This document shows, piece by piece, positions 19,798-32,238 of a stretch of DNA of 64,000 nt; the stretch's first letter is position 1; each line of letters opens with the position of its first letter. A model generated the notes under the pieces. That model saw only the letters and a list, made by a program, of their open reading frames with translations. It did no database searches and was not told where the DNA came from. The position numbers were made by a program, and so were the translations under genes. The stretch covers positions 62,001 to 126,000 of the forward strand of contig JAFKAC010000054.1 in assembly GCA_025766275.1 (NCBI GenBank). Direction: 5' to 3'. Origin of the DNA: Lactarius indigo. Lineage: Eukaryota > Basidiomycota > Agaricomycetes > Russulales > Russulaceae.

Positions 19798-21957
19798 ATG
19801 TCGACTATTCTGGATGATCTTGACGAGCCTCTTTTAGACTTCGATGAGATGGACGAGGAGGACTTGTCGGCGACTCAGTCTCGCCCCCCGAGCGCGATGT
19901 TTTCTGCGACCGCAAGTACCCAGTCGTCCGCTGCGACACCTGTCTCTCTTTTCTCTCAGATTTCTCAACCTTCCGGCCTCCCCATCAACATCATCGCCCG
20001 CCTGACTCACGACGAACTCACGCACAACCCGGAGTTCATGAAATACGTCAATATGGTTGGCCACCTTCAAGAACTTCTCAGCCTGCGACAAAGTACTTTG
20101 TCGGCGAATCGTGAGTCGCGTTTTGTCTTTTTTTATATATTTTTTTACTCATCCTTTCCTCATCCTTCTCTAGCTACAGTTGCCAGCTCATTCGCTTCGT
20201 CCCTGCGCCCAATGGCGACAAGCTGTAAGTGCCTTTTTTTTTTATCGTCGTAATCGTACAATTAATCTTTTTTTTTTACATTGTCAGCTCCAGCCGTTAG
20301 CTCGGCCGCTTCGTCTTTGCGTCCGAGTGAGTCGGCCTCGCAAGTTGCCTCTGGCGCTCCACTGCCACGGCTCCCTTTACCTTCCCCTCGTCCGTCAACC
20401 CGCCCGGATTGCTATCCGCACTCCGTCATCTGGACGTGGGACAATTGCAAGAACGATCCCGGTGTCGGCGTTTCTGTTGGCAATACGTCCCGACCCCCCA
20501 TGCGACGCGCGGTTCGACACGAGGACGGGAGGATGCTCTCAGACGGGGAGTGGAAAACGATCCGCCAAACCGCGCTGACCGTTGTTCGCACCCACCTGGA
20601 GCCACTGAGGCACAATCCCCGCGCCGTTGCCGACAAGATGCGCAAGAAAGGGTTCCTCAAGCACAACTTTTCCGGCGAGTGGGCTCAAGCCGTTGAAGCA
20701 CTCGAACGTTTGGCTCCCCTCCTCTCACTGTGCAGCGCCAACTGGAAGGCCGATATAGTCCTCGGGTCGGTGATGGATCGCCCTTCGAACCGCTCACATT
20801 CTGTACCTCCCCGTCCATCGACTCCTAGCATCGCGGAATCTTCCTGCATCCCTCCTTCCAGCCGCGTCAGTACTTCTTCCCGCGCCTTACCTTCCCCCTC
20901 TCCCACTTCGCGCTCTCCCGCTTCTTCCAGTGTTGCCCCTTCCCGCCTTTCACAGCTGTCCCCTCGTCGCGCCTCTTTCAAGTCCCCCCATCCTCGTCCC
21001 CGTGTAACTTCCGTACGGCCACCCTCAGAGCCAGAGTCATCGAGCAAGGCTGGCCCCAAGGCTAAGCGTAGGCGCGATCTCAGCCCTCCACGGCGAACTG
21101 GGAAACGCTCAAAATCCGACGAGGGTACCAGTGGGACGTCAGTAGGTCCCGATACAGGTGAGCGAGAATATTCGCATTTACAGCCTGACCTACTGACCTA
21201 ATTACTTTGTAGGTTGCCAACCTCCTTCCCCTCGCCCGGCTTTTATGTCTCTCGTTCGACCTGGCGCGGCCTCCCAGCCGGTGAGTACTGTTCCTTCTCA
21301 CAGTCGCCATGCGTCACCCCTTTCCAGACCTCAACTCCTGAACCTCCCTCCCCCAAATCGTCGCGTTCCAACACAACGTCACGTGCCAAGGCCTTGTTGA
21401 CACGGGCAGCCAAAGCCAAGGACACCCGTTCCGCGACAACGGACGATGACGTGGCTACTCAGTCGCAACTCAAGTCGCGTTCGGCGAGCCCTGCTGAGGA
21501 CGACCCCAGGCACAAGAGCCCAAGATGGGGCGCCCAGGATCCGGGTGGAAAGGCGACCTCGTCGTCTGAGGTATGTCTTCCATTGCCGCCGCATATCGCT
21601 GATGATTCATTTATTTTAGGGCTCGGCCGACGACGACGAGTCCCACTCACACCTCCAAGACCTTCAGCGTGACGAGCTCATGCAGTGGGTCGATGAGCAC
21701 GAGATCGAGTCGCAAGGGAAGCGGCCTACGAGAAGAGGTACGTCGCCTCTCCTCCCCTCCTCCCCTTCCTTCCCCTCTTTGCTAATATGTTTTCACAGAC
21801 CTTATCAAGGCGATTGCGGGAGCGCCGAAGTCGGAACAGCCCTCTAAAGAGGACATCGAGAGCATCGTCAACGAGGTAAGTCACACATATGTCAATATAT
21901 ATTGTGGCTAATGTTCTCCAGCGCAAATCAAAGCGCAACGCAAAGGCTGCTGCATAG
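19798..21957 (+). CDS. Intact eight-exon gene, Ser/Pro-rich protein of unknown function
   Basis: Exons 19798-20110, 20174-20224, 20288-21157, 21213-21280, 21328-21570, 21620-21737, 21799-21875 and 21922-21957. Introns are 46-63 nt with GT-AG ends. The sum is 1,776 nt (591 aa), and every junction keeps the frame. The N terminus is acidic (MSTILDDLDEPLLDFDEMDE). A compact middle part (about residues 160-265) has HSVIWTWDNCKNDPG, EWKTIRQTALTVVRTHL and LSLCSANWKADIVLG segments. A long Ser/Pro/Arg tail with KAKRRR and a basic end (RKSKRNAKAAA) suggests a nuclear protein. I do not recognise the family. It may be a host gene or cargo of a DNA transposon. Confidence 0.82.
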
Positions 21958-22059
21958 CGCCCATCTTTTAAATCAAAGCTCTCGTATTGTTCGCGGCGGT
22001 GGGCCTGTTTGTCACAAAAAAAATATATCTTTTTTTGCTGTCGGAATTTCTCGCGTGAT
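21958..22059. other. 3' flank of the eight-exon gene
   Basis: About 100 bp of AT-rich sequence with an A-run and T-run around 22015-22035 before the TGACTTT array begins. It plausibly holds the polyadenylation region of the eight-exon gene; no fixed signal can be picked with certainty. Confidence 0.4.
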
Positions 22060-23180
22060 TAATGTGTGACTTTAAACTGACTCCCAAAGTCAGCTAAAAG
22101 TCAGTCTGTAGTCAATAATATTGGTGACTTTTGTTCGACTTTTGTGTGACTTTTGTGTGACTTTTATGTTGACTGTTAATTGACTTTGAAAGTCAATTAA
22201 AAGTCAAACAAAGTCAGTTCTTAGTCAACGACTTTTTATTGACTTTTGAATGACTGGAAATTGACTTCCATAGTCAATAAAAAGTCATTGACTTTTTGTT
22301 GACTTTTGTGCGACTTTTTTTGTTGACTGCCAATTGACTTTGAAAAGTCAATTAAAAGTCAAACAAAGTCAGTTCTTAGTCAATGACTTTTTGTTGACTT
22401 TTGAATGACTGGAGCTTGACTTCCTTAGTCAACAAAAAGTCAATGGAAAGTCGCTGTAAGTCAGTGACTTTTCATTGACTTTTTGTTGACTTTTGAATGA
22501 CTGGAGCTTGACTTCCTTAGTCAACAAAAAGTCAATGGAAAGTCGCTGTAAGTCAGTGACTTTTCATTGACTTTTTGTTGACTTTGTAATGACTTGTGCT
22601 TGACTTCGGCAGTCAGTTCAAAGTCGAAAAAATAGGACATCAGTCAACAAAAAGTCAATGAAAAGTCAATGACTTACAGTGACTTTTCAATGACTTTTTG
22701 TTGACTTTTTAATGACTTGCACTTGACTTCAGCAGTCAATTCAAAGTCGAAAAAATAGGACATCAGTCAACAAAAAGTCAATGAAAAGTCAATGACTTAC
22801 AGTGACTTTTCAATGACTTTTTGTTGACTTTTTAATGACTTGCACTTGACTTCAGCAGTCAATTCAAAGTCGAAAAAATAGGACATCAGTCAACAAAAAG
22901 TCAATGAAAAGTCAATGACTTACAGTGACTTTTCAATGACTTTTTGTTGACTTTTTAATGACTTGCACTTGACTTCAGCAGTCAATTCAAAGTCGAAAAA
23001 ATAGGACATCAGTCAACAAAAAGTCAATGAAAAGTCATTGACTACCAAGTGACTATACATTGACCTTAGACTGACTTTTTTGTGACTTTTTCCTGACTTT
23101 TGAAGTCGCTAAAATAGGACATCAGTCAAGTGAAAAGTCATTGACTTTGAGCTGACTTTGTGTGACTTTGTGTGACTTTT
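22060..23180. repeat. TGACTTTT/AAAAGTCA palindromic array with 92- and 123-bp higher-order units
   Basis: 1.1 kb made almost entirely of the word TGACTTTT and its reverse complement, alternating in orientation. A 92-bp unit occurs twice (GGAGCTTGACTTCC at about 22411 and 22503). A 123-bp unit follows about four times (CGAAAAAATAGGACATC at 22625, 22748, 22871, 22994). Each 123-bp unit contains a near-perfect inverted repeat of about 27 bp per arm around an 11-bp spacer, so each can fold into a long hairpin. It lies between the 3' ends of two convergent genes and supplies the last codons of the minus-strand one. Confidence 0.93.
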
Positions 23181-25757
23181 CTTTTTTACTGAGGATGATT
23201 TGCCAGAGAGGATGGTCTCGATGCGCTGATCTTGCGCTGAGACCTTCTCTTCCAGGCGTGCAATGGTACCTTGGATGAGGTGTAGCATCTGAACGAGTTC
23301 ACTGTCGCCGCTATGGGCAGCGGGTGCAACAGGAGCATCGTGTCCAGTGTTTTCTTCATGCAAGGGTACCGGGAGAGGAGCCAACTGCGGAGCAGTCGGT
23401 GGAAGTTCGTGATCAACCTCCGGGAGTGATGGTTGGTTTGGTGCAAGCGGTGCCTCGGTATCGCGTGTAACTGCGTGCATCGAAGCTCCTACACCGCCGT
23501 TGGCATCGAGCCTGTCGGCAAGGTTATCTATGGGGTGGTCTTCCGCCATAGGTGAGGGCATCATGGGCGAGGATCGTGGGAGAGGTGAGGGCGGGATGGG
23601 AGAGGGGAGCTCTACTGTGGCGTCTGTGGCCGGTTCCCGTAGGTCGGTGTCGTCTGCACGGGCGCGTTTGACGCGTGCAGCCTTCGGGGTCACATTGGTG
23701 TCAACCTGCAGAGGGGGTTTTGGTGGGGTGGACGGGTACCGTGCAGGAGATGGCGCCCGAGATGGTGCCTGAGAGGGGGCGTGCGAGGTCGGCAGCCAGT
23801 CCAGCTCAGCTTCCACGGGATCGGAGTTGGGTTTAAAGGCATCTGCAGAATTAGCACTCAGGCTGTAACCTAACTTAGCCGCTTCGGTGCGAAGAAACTC
23901 AAGGTTGCGGGAGTTGCGGTGTCTTATCTTCCATTGTTTGAGGGCAGCCCGCACATCATTACGCTGTGTGCGGACGTATGCCTCGTGTTCTTCTCTGTAC
24001 CGCCGCCGGACAGCGGCGATGTCGTCATCTACCTGCTTGAGCGCCTCTTGTCTAAGGTGGGTGGTCTCTTCTTCCTTGAATGAGGCTACTTCAGCATTCA
24101 CCTGTTGTAAAGCTTCCGCGTGGGCTCTGGTTAGTTCTGCCGAGCGGAGGTTAGAAATTTCTTGTTCCATCTCAACCCTCATATTGGTCAAGATGTCATT
24201 GCGGAGTGTGTCGACTTGGGCCTGGGAGTCAGCCCGCATCAATTGTTCGATTTGTTCCATACTGGCTTCGAGTTCAGGCGACTCCGACTTTGCTCGGGCC
24301 TTACCTTTATGCTTGCTTTTGAGGAAAGCTGGATTGATGTTTCCGAAGTTATTGGCGACAATGTACTTCTGCATCACCTCTTTGAACTCTTCCCGGTAAA
24401 TGGCGCGCCAGGTGTCGGCATCCGCCATTGCTTCTTCGTTCAGTTGGGCGAAGATCGAGTCTTTAATCTTCTGTTTGATTTCCGACATAACTGCTTCGTT
24501 GCTCGTGATCATATCCAATTGTTGCCGGGTGACTTCTTCGATGGCTGATCATCTAGCTTTGGCTTTCGAGGCGTCAAATTCCGCCGCCCTCTCGAAGACA
24601 TTGGTTTGTTTTTGGAGGAGGTTGTCGTAGAATTCTGTGGGGGTCAGTCGTAGAGGATTGATGCGAGAAGAGTCATATGCTTCTGCAAGCTGAAGAGCCA
24701 TGCATCGGACCGTGCCTCCCTCCGTCAGAGGTCTGGTTAGGTCAGGGTGGATAATGAAGGAGTCAGTACTCCAGTTCATGGATTTGCTCCCGGCAGCCAC
24801 CTTTGCAGGGGAGCGAAGGCGCCCTCTGATGATCGCTGCTAGAATAGCCATCGCAAGGCAATACCAGCCGTGGGGTGTGAGCGTAGATACTGTGGTATCT
24901 CCGGCGTGTTCACCCACGCCAGCGTCAAGCGCTTGAATGGTTAGTAAGGCAGCCGTTTGGAGGTTCTCATTAGAGAACGGGAAGTCATGGTTAGCGCGGA
25001 GTTGGAGAACCCCCTGTAGGTAATACCGGGAATACCCCATTACTACATCATTGATCTCACGGGTGAACTCCTCGCGGAGATCCCTGTCATTGTCTTCGTA
25101 GTCCTTGATGTCTTCCTCGTTGTTGAGGTCCAGATCAGAGGTGAGGTGCGTGTTCCACTTGAGGTTAGCTTGGTGGACCGTCATTGGCGGGGGAATCAAT
25201 TGTCCGTCAACCGTGTCTCTGATCGAGCGGTCGGCAGCGGGTCTAGGGGGAGAATTAAAACGTATAGGTGAGTTCGTTTCGGAAATCTGTTCTTCCGAAA
25301 TGTGTGACCATGCGGATGCGATCGAGGCACGCCTGCTGGCGCGAGGTGTGCGTGAGGTGTTCCGCTGTCGTCCCCTAACCACGATTTCCTCGGGTGTGGG
25401 AGGGAGGGCGGAGGAGAGGTTAGTATTGGTGAGTGCGTTAGAGACTGCATCAACATCAATTGCGGGGACGGTGGGTTCTTCGGATTCGGGTGAGTTCATC
25501 TTAGAGTCCATTGGCAAGGTAGGGAATGAGGAAATGGGGTCGGAGGAGACGTAGATGGGGTTGGTAGCAGTGGCAGTCGTCCCTTCAGCGACGTTGGGAG
25601 GGCCATTACCGTCCACGGTGATTGGTCCTTTGACTGCAGTATTGAATGTGTTGGGGTCATGCATTGGTGGGGTCGAGAAATGGTCAAGGTACAGGTTGGA
25701 GTCGCTTAGTGCGTCAGGAGGCAGGTCGGGCAGTGGAGGGGGTTCAGGGTGTTGCAT
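23109..25757 (-). pseudogene. Coiled-coil protein of unknown function, one in-frame TGA
   Basis: A single minus-strand frame runs from the ATG at 25757 to the stop at 23109, broken only by TGA at 24551-24549. Sequence resumes in frame with SAIEEVTRQQLDMI, and CGA to TGA is the likely change. N part (402 aa): Pro/Asp-rich start, basic RGRQRNTSRTPRASRR segment, then a mostly helical region. C part: long charged coiled coil (about 190 residues), Pro-rich low complexity with a KAARVKRAR basic motif, a second short coil (QMLHLIQGTIARLEEKVSAQ) and a Lys/Ser tail written by the TGACTTT array. Family not recognised. It converges on the eight-exon gene; whether they work together is unknown. Confidence 0.6.
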
Positions 25758-25893
25758 TCTGCAGAGGTCGCGAGGACACCAGGCGTGTTCTCTGCAGTGG
25801 AAGGATGTTCAAAGTCGTATTGGACGGTGTGTAGACTAGAACCACTATCAGCGCTAAAAGAGATGATGGTGGTACGAGGAAGAGAAGGGTGTG

Positions 25894-26839
25894 AGCCCTC
25901 CTCTTTCTATCATACATCAAGGGCGTCAACATCAGCAAATGGGTACTGGCAATGCTCACCTGGCTCAACGGCCAGATACAAACAGGAATACCCCGCACTA
26001 GCGAAGGACTGTGGAATGAAGTTACATGCAGCTTCATGCAGTGCTTCCGAAACACGATGGAACAAGAACAAGCCCAATACGAATTGAAGAAAGGGCTCAA
26101 AATGATTGGGGGCAATCTAGATGATTATTGCACTCAATTCGAACAACTAGTGCGACACGCACATTACCGGCTTGATGACCCTCAGACACTCGACTTATTC
26201 ACAAGCGGATTACCCACCGACTTGTACTCCAAAGTATACACCCTCGATTCCCCACAAAACTATCGCGAGTGGAAAGAGGCGGCCACTACCTGCCAACAAC
26301 AATACATGCATCTCAAAGCCATGCTCAACAAGGGGACGCCACAGAAGCAAGAAAGATCGCAAGCGCAACGACAACACCCTTGGCAAGGACCACCAAGAAG
26401 CTCCTGGCAACCCAGGAACCTCCCACGAGACCCAAATGCAATGGACACGTCTGCAGATCGCATTAGAGGGCAATTAACAGGAGCGGAAGACATACTCACT
26501 CCTCGTCCCCCATATCAACCTCAAGGAGGATTCCTACAAAGAGGGGGAGGACGTAATAACCAAAGGCCAGTCACTTGTTACAATTGTGGAAAGGACGGAC
26601 ACATGGCCTGTGATTGCAGACAACCACGAAGGGATTATCAATCCCTAGCACCCACTAGTCGGTATATCGATACCGACTACCATCAACAAGAACCTGAAGT
26701 TGCTACCAGGGTGGTTCAAGAAGTACCCCCTCAACAGCGCACCAGTGACTGGCTTAACAGAGTAGCAGGAGAATCAGACGACATCAAAGATATTATCCTC
26801 CAACAGTTGTGGAAGAAGGAGGGTTTTCAGGACGCCTGA
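25894..26839 (+). pseudogene. Gag of element D, N-terminally truncated
   Basis: The surviving part begins in the capsid domain (SYIKGVNISKWVLAMLTWLN) and runs through the EQAQYELKKGLKMIGG and LFTSGLPTDLYS segments to a DPNAMDTS motif and one CCHC knuckle, CYNCGKDGHMACDC, near 26575-26620. It ends with the EGFQDA stop that overlaps pol by 31 nt. The slippery heptamer GGGTTTT at 26821-26827 is in the correct phase. A first in-frame ATG is at 25952, but the real start was upstream in the lost part. Confidence 0.85.
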
Positions 26840-29800
26840 ACCCATCGGCCTGGGTAAGGGCAGTCAATTGTAACAGTGTAATCACGACTCGCTACCGTTC
26901 AATGAGAGTTCCAGTATCGATTTGCACCAGTTACGCAATGGCCAACATACGAGCATTAGTTGACTCAGGAGCAACCCACTGCTTCATGAAACCCTCCTTT
27001 ATCAAAAGGATGGGGTTCGGGACCAAACCACTAGACGTCCCAAAAAAGATATGGAATATTGATAATACCGAAAATAAGTCGGGGCGTATCACCCATTATG
27101 TTGATGTGGATGTACAAACTAAAGGAATTAATAAGGAAATACGCTTCCTCATCATGGACATAGGGGATGAAGACGTCGTATTAGGATACCCATGGCTTGC
27201 CATATACGACCCTCACATCAAATGGTCACAAGCAGCCATACACAAAGCAATGCTCCCCATTGTCATCCGGTCAGTAAACCCCCGCATCGAACGAATCACA
27301 CCCGTAGTGGCAGCCTCCTCAGTGCAGGATGACGAGTATGAAATCGTACACTCCTGCATTATCACCAACGAACAACGACAACAATTTGAAGAAGACTGTC
27401 GAATCAGGGCAACAGCTATGGATCTCGCCATCGCTGCCCACCAATACGTCACTAAAGCTGAGTTACCACCAGAATATCGAGAATTTGAACGCCTCTTCAG
27501 TGAAGAAGCGTCGGACAGGTTTCCTCCCAGTAGACCCTGGGATCATGCAATCGAATTCGAGCCAGGGACAGCAGACGCCATCGACTGCAAAATATACCCA
27601 ATGACTCAAGAGGAGGACAAGAAGTTACGGGAATGGATAGATGAACAGTTAAAGAAGGGTTACATAAGGCCTTCCAAATCCCCATATGCGTCGTCTTTCT
27701 TCTTCATCAAAAAGAAGGATGGAAAACTACAACCGGTGCAAGACTACCGGAAGATCAACGCAGTCACCATTCGCAATCAATATCCCCTCCCTCTCATCTC
27801 CGACCTCATCACAGATCTAAGCAATGCCCATATTTACACCAAACTTGACGTCAGGTGGGGGTATAACAATGTACGCATCAAGGAAGGCGATGAAGAGAAA
27901 GCAGCGTTTAAAACGCGATATGGACTATTCGAACCTATGGTGATGTTTTTCGGCTTAACCAACTCCCCCGCAACGTTCCAGACCATGATGAACTTCATAT
28001 TTAGGGATATCATGGCGAAACATGATGATGAACAGACACATAAGAACTATACTCACAGTGGACTGATAAGACTGTGGTGAGATATAGAAGGTGACTGAGA
28101 AGCAGCACAGGGTGTCAAGCAAGTGAAAGCAAGAGAGGTTGTCTGGCACACAAGCAGTGAGAACTGATGTTGTTACATTGGAGGAAAGGAGGCTTACCTG
28201 GCACACAAGCAGTGAGAACTGATGTGGACCAGGAGCATACATGGTACTCTACTTATACTCCTACAGAGGGTGACAGTAGTACAAGATAAGTAACGCTAGT
28301 CACAGAATACAAAGGTGCTATTGTTCTACAAAGGGACAAAGGAGTGGACGCTTTGAGAACAAGGGAGAGGAGAACAAGAAGAGTCCAGAACTAGATGATA
28401 TCATACTGACATCATAATAAAGATAGTACTAAGTAAAGAACAAAGGAAAGTACAAAGGCGTTTATACAACGCAGAGTCCGGATGTATAGAAGTACAGTGA
28501 TGTCATAGATGACGCAATGGTAAGTCCAGATTGTACAGATCAAACAGTATCTAATCTACAAGTCCTGTATATCTAATTTAAAGCAGTCCATGCTGCAAGT
28601 CCGGTCCGTATGAGCCGCTAAGTGCGCAAGGGTCACTTATCAACACATGAAGCACGAGGAACGGTTATCAGAGTCTACATGGATGACATTGGCATCACTA
28701 CCGGGCTCAAACATTCGCTAAATGATCACATTGAAGCAGTCAAAGACGTCCTCCGCATATCAGCGGAGCACAATCTCTATTATAAACTCGAAAAATGCCT
28801 CTTCCACTCCCCGCACATGGATTACCTGGGGGTAATCCTTGAAAAGGGGGTGACACGCATGGACCCTGTCAAAATTTCCGGCATCAAGGACTGGCCTACG
28901 CTGACCAAAGTTAAGGACGTCCGCTCTTTTCTTGGATTTTGCAATTTTTATCGACTGTTTATACGAGGCTTTGCAACCAAGGTGCGACCACTTAACAAAC
29001 TCACATGAAAAGACACCGAATGGCATTGGGGAACCGAAGAAGAGAAGGCATTTCAGGACCTCAAAACCCTCATCACCAGTGAACCCGTCCTAGCGCATCC
29101 CGATCTCACTCAACAATTTGAGTTAGAAGTTGACGCATTGGGTTTTGCAACTGGAGCGGTCCTCCTTCAGCGCAAAGGAGATGGCAAACGACACCCTATT
29201 GGTTATTACTCATCCACTCTCAACGAAGCAGACCGGAATTACGACATCTACGACCTTGAACTCCTGGCAATTGTCAAAGCTTTCCGCCACTGGAGGCCCC
29301 TCTTGGCAGGCTCCCCCCACAAGATCAAGGTCTTCTCCGACCATCTCAACCTACAATACTGGAAGTCGCCACAGAAGATTAGCCGATGCGTTGCCAGGGA
29401 AGTACTCGAACTTTCTGAGTATGACTTTGAAATCCATCACATCAAAGGAACTTCCAACGGACGCACCGACGCACTATCGCGAAGACCAGACTATGACCAA
29501 GGGGAGCATGACAACGAAGGAATAACAGTGCTACCGGAAAGCGTCTTCATACGTGCCAACATCCTGGAAGAACCACGAAACCCCCACGGGAGACCAGAGA
29601 TTCTACTGGTAGAAATGACTCCTGAACACCCTGTTTACGAACAAGACACAGCTAAGTTGAAGCCTTGGGTTGACACGCATAGACTAAAAGACATTGAGGG
29701 AACATGGTATAAAGATGGACGTCGAGTGGTCACTGGTGGCATCCATGACAAATGCACCATCATTGCGGCACATCACGACTCCCCTGTATACGGTCATCCA

Positions 29801-31036
29801 GGCATCAAACGCACCCTCCAACTGACAGAGCGACATTACTGGTGGCCACAGATGAAGAACGATGTCACAGATTACGTAAAGGGGTGCATGGAATGCCAAC
29901 GACACAAAGTCAATCTCTGTCCCATCCGAGCGCCTCTGCAACCCATCTATCCCAAGCCGGAAGCCCTGCCATTCAAGACTATCACAGTGGACTTTATCAC
30001 CAAACTCCCCACATCCCATGGCTACGACTCCATTCTGACTATAACAGATCACGATTGCACCAAAGCTGCCGTCTTTATCCCTTGTCGTGAGGAAGTAACC
30101 GCTGAAGGAACAGCCGCTTTGTATGTGTCCCACGTTTTTCCACGATTTGGACTCCCTTCGCATGTTATCAGCGATCGAGACCCACGATTTGCATCCAAGT
30201 TTATGCGAGAGATATGCAAGATCCTTGGCATCAGCCAAAATATCTCGACTGCTTATCACCCCAGGACCGACAGCCAATCGGAACAAACAAACCAGTGGCT
30301 GGAACAATACCTCTGCTTTTGGGTAAATGAGCGACAAGACGATTGGGTTCGATATCTACCAATGGCAGAATTCATGCACAATAACTGGCCAAACGAGACC
30401 ACGCAGGAGTCCCCCTTCTTCCTCTTATCAGGGTACAACCCCCGCGCTGATTGGATCGATAGGCCGTCCCCTATCCCACAAGTGTCGCTAAGACTAGATC
30501 AATTCAAACAGGCGCGGCAGCATGCCTTCTCCTGTATGTTCAGGGCGCAGAAGTCATGGGTCAAACACAGAGATACGCCCAAGTTCAAAGAGGGGGACCT
30601 TGTGTGGCTTGAAGGGTGCCATCTACGTACACATCAGCCAACTGCAAAATTAGCTGCAAAACGGCATGGACCATTTAAGGTCATCCAGGTGATGTCCCCT
30701 GTCAATTATCGCCTTGAGCTTCCCACACAGTGGAGCATCCATAACGTCTTCCACACAGATCTTCTCACACCTTATCGCGAGACACCCACGCATGGACCAA
30801 ACTACCAGTGCCCACCACCGGATTTGGTAGATAATGAAGAAGAATACGAAGTCGAGAAGATTCTAGACTCTCGGAGATTCGGCAGAAGATGTCGGCTCCA
30901 GTACCTTGTCAAATGGAAGGGCTACCCAGACTCGGACAATCAGTGGGTCAATAAGGATGACGTCTTTGCCGACCAAGCCATCCGGGATTTCAAAACTTCG
31001 AACCCCGACCAAGAAGTACATATAAGGGCCGCGTGA
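26809..31036 (+). pseudogene. Pol of element D, split by a solo LTR and one internal TGA
   Basis: First part 26809-28025: protease (LVDSGATHCFMK), then RT (KKDGKLQPVQDYRKIN). After the solo LTR the frame resumes at 28651 with the RT catalytic YMDDIGI, then TGA at 29006-29008 where G has Arg (LTRKD). From 29009: RNase H, integrase (HPGIKRTL with YWWPQM, CMECQRHK, DFITKLP, SDRDPRF, PRTDSQSEQTNQ) and a chromodomain (EEYEVEKILDSRRFG to YLVKWKGYPDSDNQW). A TGA at 31034-31036 separates it from the extension, which continues in the same frame. Confidence 0.88.
28026..28645 (-). repeat. Solo LTR, copia family F, TSD CATGA, inside element D
   Basis: 620 bp, on the plus strand TGATGAACAG to TTATCAACA, in the same orientation as the LTRs of copia element F but more diverged from them. 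CATGA is duplicated at 28021-28025 and 28646-28650. Removing the LTR and one duplication restores the RT reading frame of D through IMAKH-EARGTVIRVYMDD. Confidence 0.95.
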
Positions 31037-32164
31037 TGTCGTGCTAAGTCTCCATTCCCCACTCCTAACCTCCACCTTCTCATGACTACTCCCACTACCA
31101 ATGCCTCCACACCGAACCCCACGCTTGTCGAACACCTTGCCAGGGGTGCAGTGGCCCGTAGTGCGCTACACACCTTCAGAGCTCCTGAAGATGTCCCCGA
31201 CAAAGAGGGGCTTATCACCCAGCAAGAATGGGACGCTATCCAGAGATGCTTCCCCTTACCTACCAGAGGGGTCCTCACCGACGACACCACCCCCACTTAC
31301 AACCTCATCAACCCCGATACCGGTTGGCAATTCAACACCGCCCCCATCACTGCTGAAGAACTCGCCGCCCTTCGAGCGGCTCTCCCAAGCGCTGACAAGC
31401 GCGCAATCGCTCTGAGCGTGGGAGATGCAGTGGAAGGAGACAGCGCGCAAGTGGCAGGAGGAACAGCTACACTTGGCAGAGATGTGGAGGAAGGCGAGGA
31501 AGGCGAGGCAAAAATATTGGAGGACAATAACGCTATCTATGATGATAGCAATCAATACCCGGCGAGACACTCTTTCCTCAGAACATGAAGCCACACTGAT
31601 GATCCCGATGCCACCCCTTATATCGTCTACACCAACGGAGACCCCATGCACAGGGGAGACATCCGAGTCTTCCGAGTGGCGCCCCACGAGCCCAGATCCC
31701 CTGAAGATGATCCTGCCTCCCTTGTGGCGCCAGAAGGGTTCCAGCGCAATAGGGGACCCAATTCAATTTCCTTCAAGGTCACACTCCCCGGAGGACGAGT
31801 TGTGAACACTGACCATGTGCAGGTGGTCATGTGCAGCAATCCATTCGTGCTAGGGTTGGTGAGTGGCTCACCATATGTCTACGGCCAACCCCTGAACGCC
31901 AAGCCGCACTGCCCTCACAATGATCGGGCCTTCATCGCCCATGAAGACCTCATCATGATCAAAGAAGGGAACACCACTGACCACGCCCTTGAGAAGATAG
32001 GGGATGAATCTCTCACCGCTGAGATTCACTGCTTTCGAGCAGCTGCGTTTCACAAGGACCAGCTGCTGACGCATATGAGGGAGATCAGGCTTCAGTTGGC
32101 AAACATTACGCAGGATAAGTTGGACTCCATCTATAGGTTGGAAAGGGCTAACACCTTTTGGTGA
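31037..32164 (+). pseudogene. C-terminal pol extension of element D (with TGA at 31586)
   Basis: In frame with pol, after the TGA at 31034. From the ATG at 31082: a segment with LITQQEWDAI, then an acidic stretch, then QYPARHSFLRT followed by TGA at 31586-31588. After that comes the block PEGFQRNRGPNSISF to LGLVSGSPYVYGQP, and a C-terminal coil ending in DSIYRLERAN before the stop at 32164. Each block has a counterpart in G and E. No known domain is recognised. The +1 frame at about 31400-31520 encodes a conserved coiled coil with W-K, W-Q-E-E-Q-L. Confidence 0.75.
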
Positions 32165-32238
32165 ATCGAAGAGATACAGAAGGATTGGCCGTTGTCGGCT
32201 TTCATGCGAGGTGGGCCTTGCATCTGAAAAGGGGGTAA

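Noticed and set aside
22060..23180. CRISPR-like array
   Set aside because: No unique spacers: the whole region is the same word in both orientations, and the genome is fungal.
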